A stretch of 64,000 nt of DNA from Elusimicrobiaceae bacterium (GTDB taxonomy: Bacteria > Elusimicrobiota > Elusimicrobia > Elusimicrobiales > Elusimicrobiaceae): positions 62,001 through 126,000 of the forward strand of contig JAFVFN010000018.1 in assembly GCA_017475405.1 (NCBI GenBank), read 5' to 3'. A model generated the notes under the pieces. It did not search any database. It was not told the DNA's origin and saw nothing but the letters and a program-made list of their open reading frames with translations. The position numbers were made by a program, and so were the translations under genes. How positions within the stretch are numbered: the first letter of the stretch is position 1; every line of letters begins with the position of its first letter. Shown in pieces: positions 33,528 through 42,945 of the stretch.

Positions 33528-34520
33528 ATGAAACAGATTCCATCGGTACAATCGTTACGTAACATTTTAATCCTGCGGGGAGAAGGTTCGCTGGGAGACG
33601 CAATTATCTCTTCATGTTGCTACCGCGGTATTAAAGAAGCTAATCCCGACATTAAAATTACTGTAGCCTGTTTTGGATCCGGTTATGAGTTTTTATCTCA
33701 TAATCCTTATATTGATGAGATTATTAGACTGCCGATACGCACATTAATCCGCCCTCATCAACGTTGGCCTTCTTTGATTGGGGCCGGCCTCAAATTGCGT
33801 CAACGTCATTTTGATCTGGTGTTAGACAGTTCGGCCAAACATTTTTACAATTGGCGTTTATTTAAATGGTTAGTAGGCGGCAGTCGGGTACTTGATGATC
33901 TGACTAGCCCCGTGCGCCCATTCGGAGCGCGCGATAAACACGGTGCCGAACATGAATGCGCCATTTTACAACTTTTGGGAGTACCGCATCCGACCAGTGA
34001 TTATGATTTGCCGGTTCCGGCCGCTGTACAGCAAAGTATAAAGCAACGACTTGAACAAAACAATATCACACATTATATTTTACTTAATCCGACCGGTTCC
34101 ACGGAAAAACGTCGTTTCCATGCAGATACGTTATGGCAATTATGCAACCGACTTCGCTCCCTCGGGCTCCCCATCCTGGTACCCAGTGCTCCGGCCTACT
34201 ATGCACATTGGTCGAATGTATTTAAAGAGGAACCTGCCGTATGGGTCATGCAGACATCCAGCGTATTTGACTTGTTTGAATTAGTACGAAAAGCAGATTG
34301 GATTATCACACCGGACACTTCCGTAGTACATATCGCCTCCGGATTTAAAAAACCGACATTGGTATTTTACAATACGCTCTCTGTCTATAATGCACCCAAC
34401 AACACCAAAGCCCTTATTATAGAAACCGATCCGCAAGATGTAAACCTGTTCAATTGGGAAGAACTTTCTTCTAAAATACAACAAATGAAAGATACTTTGG
34501 ATAGTAAACTTCTTGCATAA
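33528..34520 (+). CDS. Glycosyltransferase family 9 (heptosyltransferase-like)
   Basis: GT-B fold enzyme of the LPS heptosyltransferase family. Visible: N-terminal ILILRGEGSLGDAIISS, LLNPTGSTEKRRFH (sugar nucleotide binding, as LNPGASW in ADP-heptose transferases) and the C-terminal WIITPDTSVVHIASGFKKPTLVFY signature. Probably adds a sugar to the lipopolysaccharide core on the cytoplasmic face. The donor is not certain. Length 330. Confidence 0.87.
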   Translation: MKQIPSVQSLRNILILRGEGSLGDAIISSCCYRGIKEANPDIKITVACFGSGYEFLSHNPYIDEIIRLPIRTLIRPHQRWPSLIGAGLKLRQRHFDLVLDSSAKHFYNWRLFKWLVGGSRVLDDLTSPVRPFGARDKHGAEHECAILQLLGVPHPTSDYDLPVPAAVQQSIKQRLEQNNITHYILLNPTGSTEKRRFHADTLWQLCNRLRSLGLPILVPSAPAYYAHWSNVFKEEPAVWVMQTSSVFDLFELVRKADWIITPDTSVVHIASGFKKPTLVFYNTLSVYNAPNNTKALIIETDPQDVNLFNWEELSSKIQQMKDTLDSKLLA

Positions 34521-34603
34521 TTAAGTGTAATTTGCGTAAAAACACATAATTTGCTAGAATAAAAATAGATAAGGCTTATTCACTGAGTCTCACCCATTTA
34601 TAT

Positions 34604-34681
34604 GGTGGATGTAGCTCAGCTGGTTAGAGCGCCGGTCTGTGGAACCGGAGGTCGCGGGTTCAAATCTCGTCATCCACCCCA
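34604..34681 (+). tRNA. tRNA-His (GTG)
   Basis: Acceptor stem GTGGATG/CATCCAC with the extra G-1 opposite C73, D-loop TAGCTCAGCTGGTTAGAGC, anticodon loop CTGTGGA (GTG) on a CCGGT/ACCGG stem, T-loop GTTCAAATC. CCA is encoded, in contrast to the tRNA-Asp in this window. Confidence 0.97.
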
Positions 34682-34953
34682 ATCGTTTTTGCTACAACTC
34701 GCTAAGACGTGAGGGGATTTAACAGAAGAGTATTTTGAGCCGTTTTTGACAGATTTTATGTCAAAAAATCATAACCAGCAAGTAAAATACATTCATCTGC
34801 GTTTTTAGACAGCCCCTGTTGGGGCTGTCTTTGTATTGTAGCCATCTAGCCCAACAAATGCTCATAGAAGATTACATGGGCCTTTTGGACACCTATGAGC
34901 TGAGCACTAAGGCCCTTGTGAAGTATTTTTCAATACTGCTACACTATAAATAT
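34682..34953 (+). other. Intergenic region after tRNA-His with two hairpins
   Basis: An AT-rich hairpin TTTTTGACA/TGTCAAAAA (34743-34767) is followed by a strong terminator AGACAGCCCC/GGGGCTGTCT with TTGTATT (34807-34836). Between them no reading frame or known RNA was recognised. The last ~20 nt hold a -10 (TATAAA) ending 3 nt before the next start codon. The terminator probably ends the tRNA transcript. Confidence 0.6.
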
Positions 34954-35988
34954 ATGAAAAAGAAGTTACTTGGTTTGTGTTTATTATATATTCCGTTGGT
35001 TCTTTCTGCTCAAGTGGAACGAGGGATCAAAGCAGTCACTACGCTTTCAAAACCATTAGAAACATCTCTTACTCGTTCCGTAACAACGAGTTTAAATAGT
35101 GCCAAATACACACCGGCACTTTCTAAATTGATTTTAAAACCGACCCCTTTTGCTGCATATCCATTGTTAAAACCCAGTATTGTACTCACTCAACCACAAC
35201 GGAAACAATGGATTGAAGATTATAAACAACTTATTGCCAATTTTGAAATATTTAAACAAGAATCTTTTGCTTTTTTGTATTACCAGTCACTTCCCTTAGA
35301 ATCCCGTCAAGTCACCGCAGAAGAAAAACGTCAATGGTTGGGCAAGATATTACCTTTGCATGATAAAATTTTATCGTTTTATCTGACCACCCAACAGGAC
35401 AATGCATTAAAATATGCTCTAGATTATCTGCGTTACAGTATCTTTGTAGTAGATCCTTCGTTAATACCTGCCTTGCGAGCCATCGCTAAACCGTATCTGC
35501 CCGATTTTGACCCGCAAGCTTTCTTCTTGTACCCCGTGGGGCCAGATCCTTTGCCAGATCCTTCTATTGCATTAGATGGCAAACATATTGTCATTATCAA
35601 TGATGATCGCTCCTTACTAGATCATTTTGAACATCTATATCATATAGGAGTATTGTTCCCAGGAGCTACCTTACATGTGCATGGGGATGCCCTACAATTT
35701 TTGTTTTGGATGGGATATTCCAATATTCATCCGGATATTGTATTTACGGATATTCAACTGGGGGAGTCCAATGGTTTTTATGTCGCTAGCGAATTAAGAA
35801 AATCCGGATATACCGGTGGACTTATTGCACTCACTTCTTACGTTGAAACAGAACAAAATGCCCGTCAATTTAAATCTGCCGGATTTGATGGTCTTGTTTC
35901 GTTAGATGATCGGTACTACGGGGAAATTCCGTTCTTTCAACGGGTTACACAGGCCGCACAATTATATATGCAAAACCAAGAAAAATAA
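34954..35988 (+). CDS. Secreted protein with a response-regulator receiver-like domain
   Basis: Begins with a clear signal peptide (MKKKLLGLCLLYIPLVLSAQ), a helical middle region to about residue 200, and a C-terminal receiver (CheY-like) domain from about 210. The acidic pair is in VIINDDRSLLD (Asp217/218), the phospho-acceptor position is Asp266 in IVFTDIQLG, and the conserved Thr is in IALTSYVE (294). The Lys of the usual T-K-P motif is missing (GLVSLDD). Receiver domains work in the cytoplasm, so export is very unusual. The start is supported by signal peptide and closeness of the -10 (leaderless). Confidence 0.75.
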   Translation: MKKKLLGLCLLYIPLVLSAQVERGIKAVTTLSKPLETSLTRSVTTSLNSAKYTPALSKLILKPTPFAAYPLLKPSIVLTQPQRKQWIEDYKQLIANFEIFKQESFAFLYYQSLPLESRQVTAEEKRQWLGKILPLHDKILSFYLTTQQDNALKYALDYLRYSIFVVDPSLIPALRAIAKPYLPDFDPQAFFLYPVGPDPLPDPSIALDGKHIVIINDDRSLLDHFEHLYHIGVLFPGATLHVHGDALQFLFWMGYSNIHPDIVFTDIQLGESNGFYVASELRKSGYTGGLIALTSYVETEQNARQFKSAGFDGLVSLDDRYYGEIPFFQRVTQAAQLYMQNQEK

Positions 35989-36005
35989 TTTAGAAAACAT
36001 TCCCC

Positions 36006-36035
36006 AAAAAGGACTGGTAAACCCAGTCCTTTAAA
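36006..36035. terminator. Bidirectional terminator
   Basis: AAAGGACTGG and CCAGTCCTTT form a 10-bp stem with a 5-nt loop (TAAAC) between convergent genes, flanked by A and T runs. Confidence 0.85.
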
Positions 36036-36052
36036 AATACTTCTGCTATTTC

Positions 36053-37789
36053 TTATTGTTGACCCGTACGGTCTTTGCGGTCCGTATAGTGTGTATGCAA
36101 GAGTTGGTGCGCTTTCTTACCTCCAATCTTGTCAAAAATACGTCCGTACAGCGCCATTACACCGCTGTTATCTTGTGACTTATAGGCCAGTTCCGTATCC
36201 TCTTGGTATAGTCCTTCGGCACGACGCTTACGCGGAGCCCATCCGTCAAACTGCGGCTGACCGGCACCTGCCACACAACCGCCCTGACAGGACATGACCT
36301 CAATAAAGTCATATTTGTTCTTACCAGCTTTAATGTCATCTAGAAGTTTGCGAGCATTTTTAAGTCCGCTGACAACCGCCACGCGGATTTGTTTATCTCC
36401 CACGTACACAGTTTTTTCTTTAAAGACATTACTCTCGCGCAGACTGGTAAATTTTACACTGCGGGCATTTTCCGGATCCAGCTCGGCCAGAGCAAAACGC
36501 AGTGCCGCTTCCATCACGCCGCCGGATACTCCGAAGATTACACCGGCTCCTGTTTTGGTACCAAACGGCATATCAAACCATTCGTTTTCCAGATTGACAA
36601 AATCAATGCCGGCCTCTTTAATCATACGAGCCAGGCCCACGGTGGTAACTACGTAATCTGTGTCGGGATTCCCGTTTACGGCAAACTCTTTGCGGGTAGC
36701 TTCGTATTTTTTAGCAGAGCACGGCATTACGGCTACCACGACTAAATCTTCACGTTTGCCGCCGCGCTGTTCAAAATCCGCCTTAATTACGGGTCCCATC
36801 ATTTGCATGGGAGAACGTGCCGTAGACAGGTTGGGTAAAAACTCGGGTGCATATTTTTCAACATAATTGACCCAGGCCGGACAACAGCTCGTTAACTGCG
36901 GAAGGTTCTTCCCTTGGGTAAAGCGCTCAATGAACTCGCTGGCCTCTTCCACAATGGTTAAATCCGCTGAAAATGCCGTATCATACACATAGTCAAAACC
37001 CAGCATGCGAAGCGCCGCCGCAATCTTACCATCTACATTTTGTCCCTGCAGCAGTCCGAATATTTCTCCCAGCCCCACGCGCACGGCCGGAGCAATGTGT
37101 ACGGCTACTTTTTTTTGGGGGTTATTAATAGCTTCAAATACTTTTTCAATTTCCTGGGAATTGGGCATTAACGCACCTGTTGGACACACACGCGCGCACT
37201 GTCCACAGGATACACATTCATGACTTTGTCCCAGTTCTTTATTAAAAGCCGTGGCGATTTTGGAGCGGAATCCGCGAAACGCAAAATCAATCGCTCCGAT
37301 GCCTTGCACTTCGTTGCAAATACGCACACAGTTACCGCATAAAATACATTTGCTGTGATCGCGCACCAACGCCGGAGAAGTCGCATCTTTATGACTGTCT
37401 ATTTTTTTAGATTTAAAACGGATCTCTGTTACGTCCATGTCTTTGGCCAACTTCTGCAATTTGCAGTTACCGGACTTGGAACATAATGTACAGTTATGGT
37501 TACCCGAAGAGAGTAATAGCTCCAAATTAATCCGGCGCAGGCGACGGATTTCATCGCTGTTGACGCGGATTTTCATGCCGTCTTTGGGAGCTACCGTGCA
37601 CGATGCCACAATCCCCATCCCCTCTACTTCCACCAGACACAACCGGCACGCACCGTAAGCAGCCAGCTCCGGATGGTAGCAGAACGTAACGATATTAAAG
37701 TTTGCCTTGCGAACAAGCTCTAAGAGGTTCTTCTCACCTTCGATTTGTACTCTTTTCCCTTCAATAGTTACAAATTGTTCTTTTTCCAT
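36053..37789 (-). CDS. hydA: [FeFe] hydrogenase catalytic subunit HydA
   Basis: Catalyses H2 formation with electrons from NADH (and probably ferredoxin) in a trimeric HydABC complex. N-terminal 2Fe-2S domain (Cys37, 48, 51, 64), a second Cys set around 100-109, two 4Fe-4S sites (CILCGNCVRIC, CVSCGQCARVC) and the H-cluster motifs L1 TSCCPAW (300-306), L2 MPCSAKK (355-361) and L3 MSCQGGCVAGAGQP (499-512). The 578-residue M3-type layout fits the cytoplasmic fermentative group. Third gene of hydC-hydB-hydA. Confidence 0.95.
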   Translation of the reverse strand: MEKEQFVTIEGKRVQIEGEKNLLELVRKANFNIVTFCYHPELAAYGACRLCLVEVEGMGIVASCTVAPKDGMKIRVNSDEIRRLRRINLELLLSSGNHNCTLCSKSGNCKLQKLAKDMDVTEIRFKSKKIDSHKDATSPALVRDHSKCILCGNCVRICNEVQGIGAIDFAFRGFRSKIATAFNKELGQSHECVSCGQCARVCPTGALMPNSQEIEKVFEAINNPQKKVAVHIAPAVRVGLGEIFGLLQGQNVDGKIAAALRMLGFDYVYDTAFSADLTIVEEASEFIERFTQGKNLPQLTSCCPAWVNYVEKYAPEFLPNLSTARSPMQMMGPVIKADFEQRGGKREDLVVVAVMPCSAKKYEATRKEFAVNGNPDTDYVVTTVGLARMIKEAGIDFVNLENEWFDMPFGTKTGAGVIFGVSGGVMEAALRFALAELDPENARSVKFTSLRESNVFKEKTVYVGDKQIRVAVVSGLKNARKLLDDIKAGKNKYDFIEVMSCQGGCVAGAGQPQFDGWAPRKRRAEGLYQEDTELAYKSQDNSGVMALYGRIFDKIGGKKAHQLLHTHYTDRKDRTGQQ

Positions 37790-37798
37790 AGTTCGCTC

Positions 37799-39682
37799 CT
37801 ATGCACTCACACTGACCGCCCCAAATTTACAGGTGGCTTTGCACCCACCGCATTTAATACATTTCTTGGGGTCAATTTGGTGGGGGTTACCCACGGTTCC
37901 GCTGATGGCTTGTACGGGGCAGGCCCGTTTACACATTCCGCATCCCTTACATTTATCCGCCATAATCTCATAACGAGCCAGCGCCTTACATACACCCGCA
38001 GGGCAGCGTTTATCTACTACGTGAGCAAGGTATTCGTCCTTAAAATGTTTTAAAGTGGACAATACCGGGTTCGGAGCCGTTTTGCCCAACGCACACAGCG
38101 AAGCGGTCTGTACGGCCTTAGCCAAATCTTCCAAATTTTCCAGGGTTTGCAAAGTGGCACGACCTTCTACGATGTCGTTAAGCATGGTCAGCATTTGCTC
38201 CGTCCCTTCCCGGCAGGGTACACACTTTCCGCATGATTCGCGTTGGGTAAACTCCAAGAAGAAACGTGCTACATTGACCATACAGGTTTTTTGGTTCATG
38301 ACCACCAGCCCGCCGGATCCCACCATGGCGCCTGCGGCCCTAAGTGAATCATAATCTAGCGGTAAATCCAAATGCTCCCGGGTCAAACAACCGCCCGAAG
38401 GGCCTCCGATTTGAGCCGCTTTAAAAGCATCCCTATTAACAGTACCATCATCTTCCGTGGTACCACCGGCCACATCATCAATCACTTGGCGAAGCGTGGT
38501 TCCCATCGGTACTTCCACGAGTCCAGTGTTGGCAATATGCCCCGTCACGGCAAAAGTTTTGGTACCAGCACTGGTCGGTGTACCGATTTTCTTAAATTCC
38601 GCGGCACCCATTTCAAATACCTTAGCTACTGTGGCCAGGGTTTCTACGTTATTAATAACGGTCGGTTTGCCAAAAAGTCCGCGGTGGCTAGGGAACGGAG
38701 GTTTGATGCGCGGCATGCCGCGTTTACCCTCTACGGATGCGATCAGAGCGGTCTCTTCACCGCAGACAAAGGCACCGGCCCCTTCCATCACATTAATTTT
38801 AAAGTTCAGTCCGCTTCCAAAAATGTTTTCGCCCAACAGACCCTTTTCCTCGGCCTGTGTAATGGCCTTGCGGATACGTTGAATGGCAAGCGGATATTCC
38901 ATACGCACATACACATACCCTTCATCAGCCCCAATCGCACGCGCGGCAATCATCATGCCTTCCAACACGGCATTGGGATTCCCTTCCATAACGGAGCGGT
39001 CCATAAAAGCCCCCGGATCACCCTCGTCGGCATTACAAATCACATACTTTTTGTCTCCGGGTTCAATGCGCGTAAACTCCCATTTTTTTCCTGTTGGGAA
39101 TCCCGCTCCGCCTCGGCCGCGCAGTCCCGACTCAGTCATTTCTTTGCAAACCTCTTCGGGAGTCATTTGCGTGTAGACACGTTTTGCCTGCACGTAACCG
39201 CCATGGGCGATATACTCATTGATATCTTCGGGATTAATGCGGCCGCAGTCGTGCAGTAAAATACGTTTTTGTTTGGCGTAAAACGGAATGTCGTCAATTG
39301 TTTTGGAAGTGTTTCCGGTGGCAGGATTATGATAGAGTAACCGGTCTATGACCTCGCCTTTTAAAACTGTTTTTTCGACAATCTCGGCCACATCGTCCGG
39401 TTGAACTTTGGTATAAAAAATATCCCCCACACTTACCAGCGGTCCCATGGCACAAAACCCGCGGCAACCGCTTAAACTGATATAGTTCTCATGGCAATCT
39501 TTGGTAATCTGCAGACAAAACCCAATCTTGCGTTTTTCCATTTCCTGTTGGAATGCTTCGTATACTTTTAAAGAGCCGCCTGCAATACAACCCGTACCGC
39601 CGCAAATGACCACGCGATCGGTAATTTTCTTATATGCTTCGTTATAGTCTTTAGCTATTTTTTCAATGTCGTTAGTAGACAT
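37799..39682 (-). CDS. hydB: Hydrogenase NADH-binding subunit HydB (NuoF-like)
   Basis: Flavin subunit that accepts electrons from or to NADH. An N-terminal thioredoxin-like 2Fe-2S domain (VICGGTGCIAGGS...CRGFCAMGP) precedes the NuoF core: FMN/NADH loop GRGGAGFPTGKKWEF, EETALIASVEGKRG, SLBB part and CGKCVPCREGTEQM. A C-terminal ferredoxin pair follows (CKGCGMCKRACPV, CIKCGGCKATCKFG). This set of extra clusters is what distinguishes HydB from NuoF. Length 627. It overlaps hydC by 11 nt and lies 9 nt before hydA. Confidence 0.95.
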   Translation of the reverse strand: MSTNDIEKIAKDYNEAYKKITDRVVICGGTGCIAGGSLKVYEAFQQEMEKRKIGFCLQITKDCHENYISLSGCRGFCAMGPLVSVGDIFYTKVQPDDVAEIVEKTVLKGEVIDRLLYHNPATGNTSKTIDDIPFYAKQKRILLHDCGRINPEDINEYIAHGGYVQAKRVYTQMTPEEVCKEMTESGLRGRGGAGFPTGKKWEFTRIEPGDKKYVICNADEGDPGAFMDRSVMEGNPNAVLEGMMIAARAIGADEGYVYVRMEYPLAIQRIRKAITQAEEKGLLGENIFGSGLNFKINVMEGAGAFVCGEETALIASVEGKRGMPRIKPPFPSHRGLFGKPTVINNVETLATVAKVFEMGAAEFKKIGTPTSAGTKTFAVTGHIANTGLVEVPMGTTLRQVIDDVAGGTTEDDGTVNRDAFKAAQIGGPSGGCLTREHLDLPLDYDSLRAAGAMVGSGGLVVMNQKTCMVNVARFFLEFTQRESCGKCVPCREGTEQMLTMLNDIVEGRATLQTLENLEDLAKAVQTASLCALGKTAPNPVLSTLKHFKDEYLAHVVDKRCPAGVCKALARYEIMADKCKGCGMCKRACPVQAISGTVGNPHQIDPKKCIKCGGCKATCKFGAVSVSA

Positions 39683-40157
39683 GGGCGGCCTCCTGTTTAA
39701 TCACTTCGTCAATAATCTCTACAGCCCGAGCAGGGGTAATCTGTCCGTGTACGGTTTCATCCATAACCATTACGGGAGCTAGTCCGCATGCTCCCAAACA
39801 GGAAACACACTCCAACGTAAACAAACCGTCATCTGTAGTATCCTGGCCGGGTTTTAATTTAAGTTTATCCTTCACGGTATTAATGACAAAGGAAGAGCCT
39901 TTAACGTGACAGGCCGTACCATTGCACACACGCACGATATGTTTACCCTTCGGTGTAATAGCGAAATGGGCAAAAAAAGTCGCCACACCAAACACACGGG
40001 CGGGCGAGATTTCTAACTCGTTGGCAATAAAGCGCATAATATCTTCCGGTAAGAATCCGTAAGCATCTTGCACTTTTTGCAAAATGGGAATCAATTTAGC
40101 ACTGTCTTTACCAAAATTCTGCAGAATTTTGGCGGCAGGCGCGAAGCGGTCTGTCAT
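39672..40157 (-). CDS. hydC: Hydrogenase subunit HydC (NuoE-like)
   Basis: Thioredoxin-like 2Fe-2S protein of the NuoE family with the four cluster Cys in VCNGTACHVKGS and CVSCLGACGLAPVMVMD. The N-terminal helical part (LIPILQKVQDAYGFLPEDIMRFIA) is typical. First gene of the hydrogenase operon. AGGAGACACT lies just before the ATG. In related fermenters HydABC reoxidises NADH by making H2, sometimes by electron bifurcation with ferredoxin. Length 161. Confidence 0.95.
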   Translation of the reverse strand: MTDRFAPAAKILQNFGKDSAKLIPILQKVQDAYGFLPEDIMRFIANELEISPARVFGVATFFAHFAITPKGKHIVRVCNGTACHVKGSSFVINTVKDKLKLKPGQDTTDDGLFTLECVSCLGACGLAPVMVMDETVHGQITPARAVEIIDEVIKQEAAHVY

Positions 40158-40287
40158 AGTGTCTCCTATAATATTACGTAAAGTATATATAATAAAAGTA
40201 CTAAGCCGTGTACTTCACTTCCCATTATAACAAAAACATATACAAAAAATGCAAGAGGCGTTGTAAAATTGCTACTATATAGAAAAT

Positions 40288-41592
40288 ATGACTATTTTGA
40301 TTATTGTTTTTATGTTGGTAATTAATGCGGTTTTGGCCGCCTATGAAATGGCGTTGGCCTCTATTTCTCGCACTAAAATATCCGTGCTTTTCCAGGAAAA
40401 GCACGCCGGTGCTGAAGCGGCGCTGTTTATGAAAGATCACTTGGAAGGCAGCCTGGCTGTTACACAAATCGGGATGACCCTGGTAGGAGCCATTGCAGCA
40501 GCTTTAGGCGGTGCCTGGGCCGAAGAATCATTTACACCATTTTTACAAAACTCCTGGGGTGTACAACATCATGCGGCCCATATTTTGTCCATTGCCTGTG
40601 TAGTATTACCGCTTAGTTTTGTGACGATTTTGTTTGCCGAACTACTGCCTAAAACTTTTGCCCTTAAGAAAAAAGAATGGGTTATTTTGACGTGTTCTCC
40701 GTACATGCATATTATTTATAAGGTGCTTTTCCCCTTGGTAACCGTGATGGAAAAACTGGTACGGTTGTTTATGCGTAAAGCAGAAAAAACGACCCAAACG
40801 GCCGATTCTAAAACAGCTAAAAAGATTGCGTTTGCTGATTTGCGCACGGCTGCGGCTATTGCGTCTTCTTCTCGGTTATTTAGTCAGGCCGAAGAAAAAA
40901 TTGTACTGGCCAGCGCACAATTTTGCGTACGTACCATTCAAGAAATCCAGGTTCCTTTAGAGCAGGTATATTTTTTATCGGCCAACGATTCAATTGCCGA
41001 AACATTTTTAAAAGCCCATTTAGATATGCATACCCGCTTCCCCGTCCTAGAAAATACGCAGAACCCGCAGAGTATTATCGGGTACTTAAATTTTAAGGAT
41101 ATTTTTTCTTCTACCAAAACATCCGGCAGCGCACATACGTCAACGCGCTCTATTGTCCGTCCGATTGCCAAACTGGAAGACGACACCCTTATTTCTACCG
41201 CGCTGCAGCAGCTCATGAAAACCAAACAGCATATTTGTTTGGTTACTGATGAAGGGAAAATTACCGGTATTTTAACCTTAGAAGACATCTTTGAAGAACT
41301 CGTCGGAGAAATCGAAGACGAGTATGATTTTTCCCCGGCGTATATTCGTCCGTTTGGCGAGTCTGTGCTGGTTAGCGCAACGGCCAAAATGACAGACGTG
41401 TGTGCCGCCGTACAAGTTACCGCTCCTGCCAATTTAAATCCCATTCAAACTGTAGAACAATGGGTCAGTGAAAAATTAGGACGCACACCCACCAAAAATG
41501 AAAAACTAATCGCCGATGGACTGATTTTGGAAACCCGTAAATTTCGCCGACATAAACTCGTGGAAGCATTGGTTACAAAAGCTGCAAAATAA
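40288..41592 (+). CDS. CNNM/CorC-HlyC family transporter
   Basis: An N-terminal DUF21 transmembrane domain (first ~150 residues, MTILIIVFMLVINAVLAAYEMALASISRTK...VTQIGMTLVGAIAAALGGAW), two CBS domains (TRFPVLEN...IIGYLNFKDI, ICLVTDEGKITGILTLEDIFEELVGEIEDE) and a C-terminal CorC_HlyC domain. The family includes Mg2+ and Na+/Mg2+ transporters such as MpfA. -10 and start are close, with no ribosome site. Monocistronic. Confidence 0.9.
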   Translation: MTILIIVFMLVINAVLAAYEMALASISRTKISVLFQEKHAGAEAALFMKDHLEGSLAVTQIGMTLVGAIAAALGGAWAEESFTPFLQNSWGVQHHAAHILSIACVVLPLSFVTILFAELLPKTFALKKKEWVILTCSPYMHIIYKVLFPLVTVMEKLVRLFMRKAEKTTQTADSKTAKKIAFADLRTAAAIASSSRLFSQAEEKIVLASAQFCVRTIQEIQVPLEQVYFLSANDSIAETFLKAHLDMHTRFPVLENTQNPQSIIGYLNFKDIFSSTKTSGSAHTSTRSIVRPIAKLEDDTLISTALQQLMKTKQHICLVTDEGKITGILTLEDIFEELVGEIEDEYDFSPAYIRPFGESVLVSATAKMTDVCAAVQVTAPANLNPIQTVEQWVSEKLGRTPTKNEKLIADGLILETRKFRRHKLVEALVTKAAK

Positions 41593-41690
41593 GTGTAACC
41601 GTGTGTTTAATCCTCTGTTGTAAAATCCCTAAACGCTAAATTATTTTTAGTCTCTAAATACGAATTTAATATTTTGGTATATAAGAACTT

Positions 41691-41729
41691 ACGACAATAC
41701 GTTGTCCGGCAAGACTGGTATACTATATG
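41691..41729 (+). promoter_or_regulatory. Operator-promoter O1 of a shared regulon
   Basis: Inverted repeat CGACA-N5-TTGTCC with TTGTCC as the -35 box, a 16-nt spacer and TATATG as the -10. The same arrangement is seen at 43170, 47161 and 49981 (minus). It precedes a small membrane protein gene that has its own ribosome site. Confidence 0.65.
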
Positions 41730-41755
41730 TATCAAATATGTACTAGGAGAATAAT

Positions 41756-41947
41756 ATGGAATATATACTTGCGTTATTGACAGCTGTTTTGGCAGGACTA
41801 ATTCTCGACAGACAATTACCCGTACGGTATAAGGCTTGGAGTAACTACTGTTGGGGAATTTTAGGACTTGGCATTATGCAAGCCCTTGTGTTTGCCCCTT
41901 ATCGGGTATTTAGAGTCTTACAAGATTTAGGTCATCTATTAGGGTAA
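41756..41947 (+). CDS. Small membrane protein
   Basis: A 63-residue protein with an N-terminal hydrophobic helix (YILALLTAVLAGLIL) and a second hydrophobic stretch (WGILGLGIMQALVF). A good ribosome site (TAGGAGAATAAT) and promoter O1 lie upstream. It is convergent with the WYL regulator gene. No family recognised. Its promoter suggests it belongs to the same regulon as the GTPase cassette and ankyrin genes. Confidence 0.6.
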   Translation: MEYILALLTAVLAGLILDRQLPVRYKAWSNYCWGILGLGIMQALVFAPYRVFRVLQDLGHLLG

Positions 41948-41968
41948 GTATCCTTTATGTTGCACGGA

Positions 41969-42892
41969 TTAGTTCTCTTGAAGATACGCAGCTAATTGAT
42001 TTGTAAGCTGCTGAGCTAAATCTGTAGGACTAATAATGCGAATATGCGGTAACCAACGCTGTATTTGCGGTAAAACCTGCATAAAATTTGCTGTTCGACA
42101 TGAAACGAGCAGAGAGCCGTCTTTGTTTTCTTTTTCTATTTTTTGGTAAGGGAAAAATTCTACTTCTTTAAAGTAACCGATAATCGGCTTGGCAATTTTA
42201 AGTTTGATTTTCAGGTTTTGCTCCGTATCAAACCAAATATTGGGGGATTGTGTTAATTTTTCATCAACATCGACAGGCGTGAAATTTTCGGAATGAGTAT
42301 GTATCTTTTCAATACGCTCCAGTGAAAATTTCATAAATGTATTCCAGTTGTTTAACGCAATCAAATACCAAAAACCGTCAAAAAGAGCGATTTTAAGCGG
42401 ACGTAATTGGCGACTCCAGGCGCGTTTGGTTTGGGATGTGTAAAATACGTCAATATATTGATGCTTTAAAATAGCTTGTTCCAGTTTTTCTAAAATATTA
42501 GGTGAAATACTGTGCCACATTTTCGGCATCTTAATAAAATATACATCGTGTGAGTCGGGACGTAATGATTGTTGGGTAAGTCGTTTAAAACTGGCTTGCC
42601 AGTTAGGACCCAATGATTCGGCCAGTTGCCCTGTTAGGCTAAGTAGCGCCTTATCTTGAGCCGATAGCGGCATTTTGTGCAACGAAAATCCCTCGGCAAA
42701 TCCATATCTCCCGGCAGAGATTTCTGCCAAAGGAAATCCTGCTTGTTCTATCTCGTGCAGGTCTCGCTGTAAGGTGCGTGGCGAAAAACCGAGTTCCTTG
42801 GCCTCTTGGGTAAGCGTAATACGGCCTTTGTCTAGCTTGTTAAGCAGATATAAGATACGAGTAAATTTATGTAATGTGGCTGATTTAATCAT
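41969..42892 (-). CDS. WYL-domain transcriptional regulator (YafY/BrxR-like)
   Basis: N-terminal winged helix (TRILYLLNKLDKGRITLTQEAKELGFSPRTLQRDLHEIEQAG), a linker, a central WYL domain (IDVFYTSQTKRAWSRQLRPLKIALFDGFWYLIALN) and a C-terminal WCX-like domain. Regulators of this layout sense a ligand or nucleic acid and often control phage-defence operons (BrxR, CapW). TATAAT lies 6 nt before the ATG with TTGGCA 17 nt upstream, so the mRNA is leaderless. It is divergent from RNA E and surrounded by four promoters with a shared palindrome, its likely targets (inference). Length 307. Confidence 0.85.
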   Translation of the reverse strand: MIKSATLHKFTRILYLLNKLDKGRITLTQEAKELGFSPRTLQRDLHEIEQAGFPLAEISAGRYGFAEGFSLHKMPLSAQDKALLSLTGQLAESLGPNWQASFKRLTQQSLRPDSHDVYFIKMPKMWHSISPNILEKLEQAILKHQYIDVFYTSQTKRAWSRQLRPLKIALFDGFWYLIALNNWNTFMKFSLERIEKIHTHSENFTPVDVDEKLTQSPNIWFDTEQNLKIKLKIAKPIIGYFKEVEFFPYQKIEKENKDGSLLVSCRTANFMQVLPQIQRWLPHIRIISPTDLAQQLTNQLAAYLQEN

Positions 42893-42898
42893 ATTCTT

Positions 42899-42939
42899 AT
42901 TATAGTATGTTTGCGCTTTCGTGCCAACAATGTTATAAT
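42899..42939. promoter_or_regulatory. Overlapping divergent promoters of the WYL gene and RNA E
   Basis: Minus strand: TTGGCA (42927-42922), 17 nt, TATAAT (42904-42899), drives the WYL gene. Plus strand: TTGCGC (42911-42916), 17 nt, TATAAT (42934-42939), drives RNA E. The two promoters interleave, so transcription of one should exclude the other. Confidence 0.75.
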
Positions 42940-42945
42940 TTTTTC

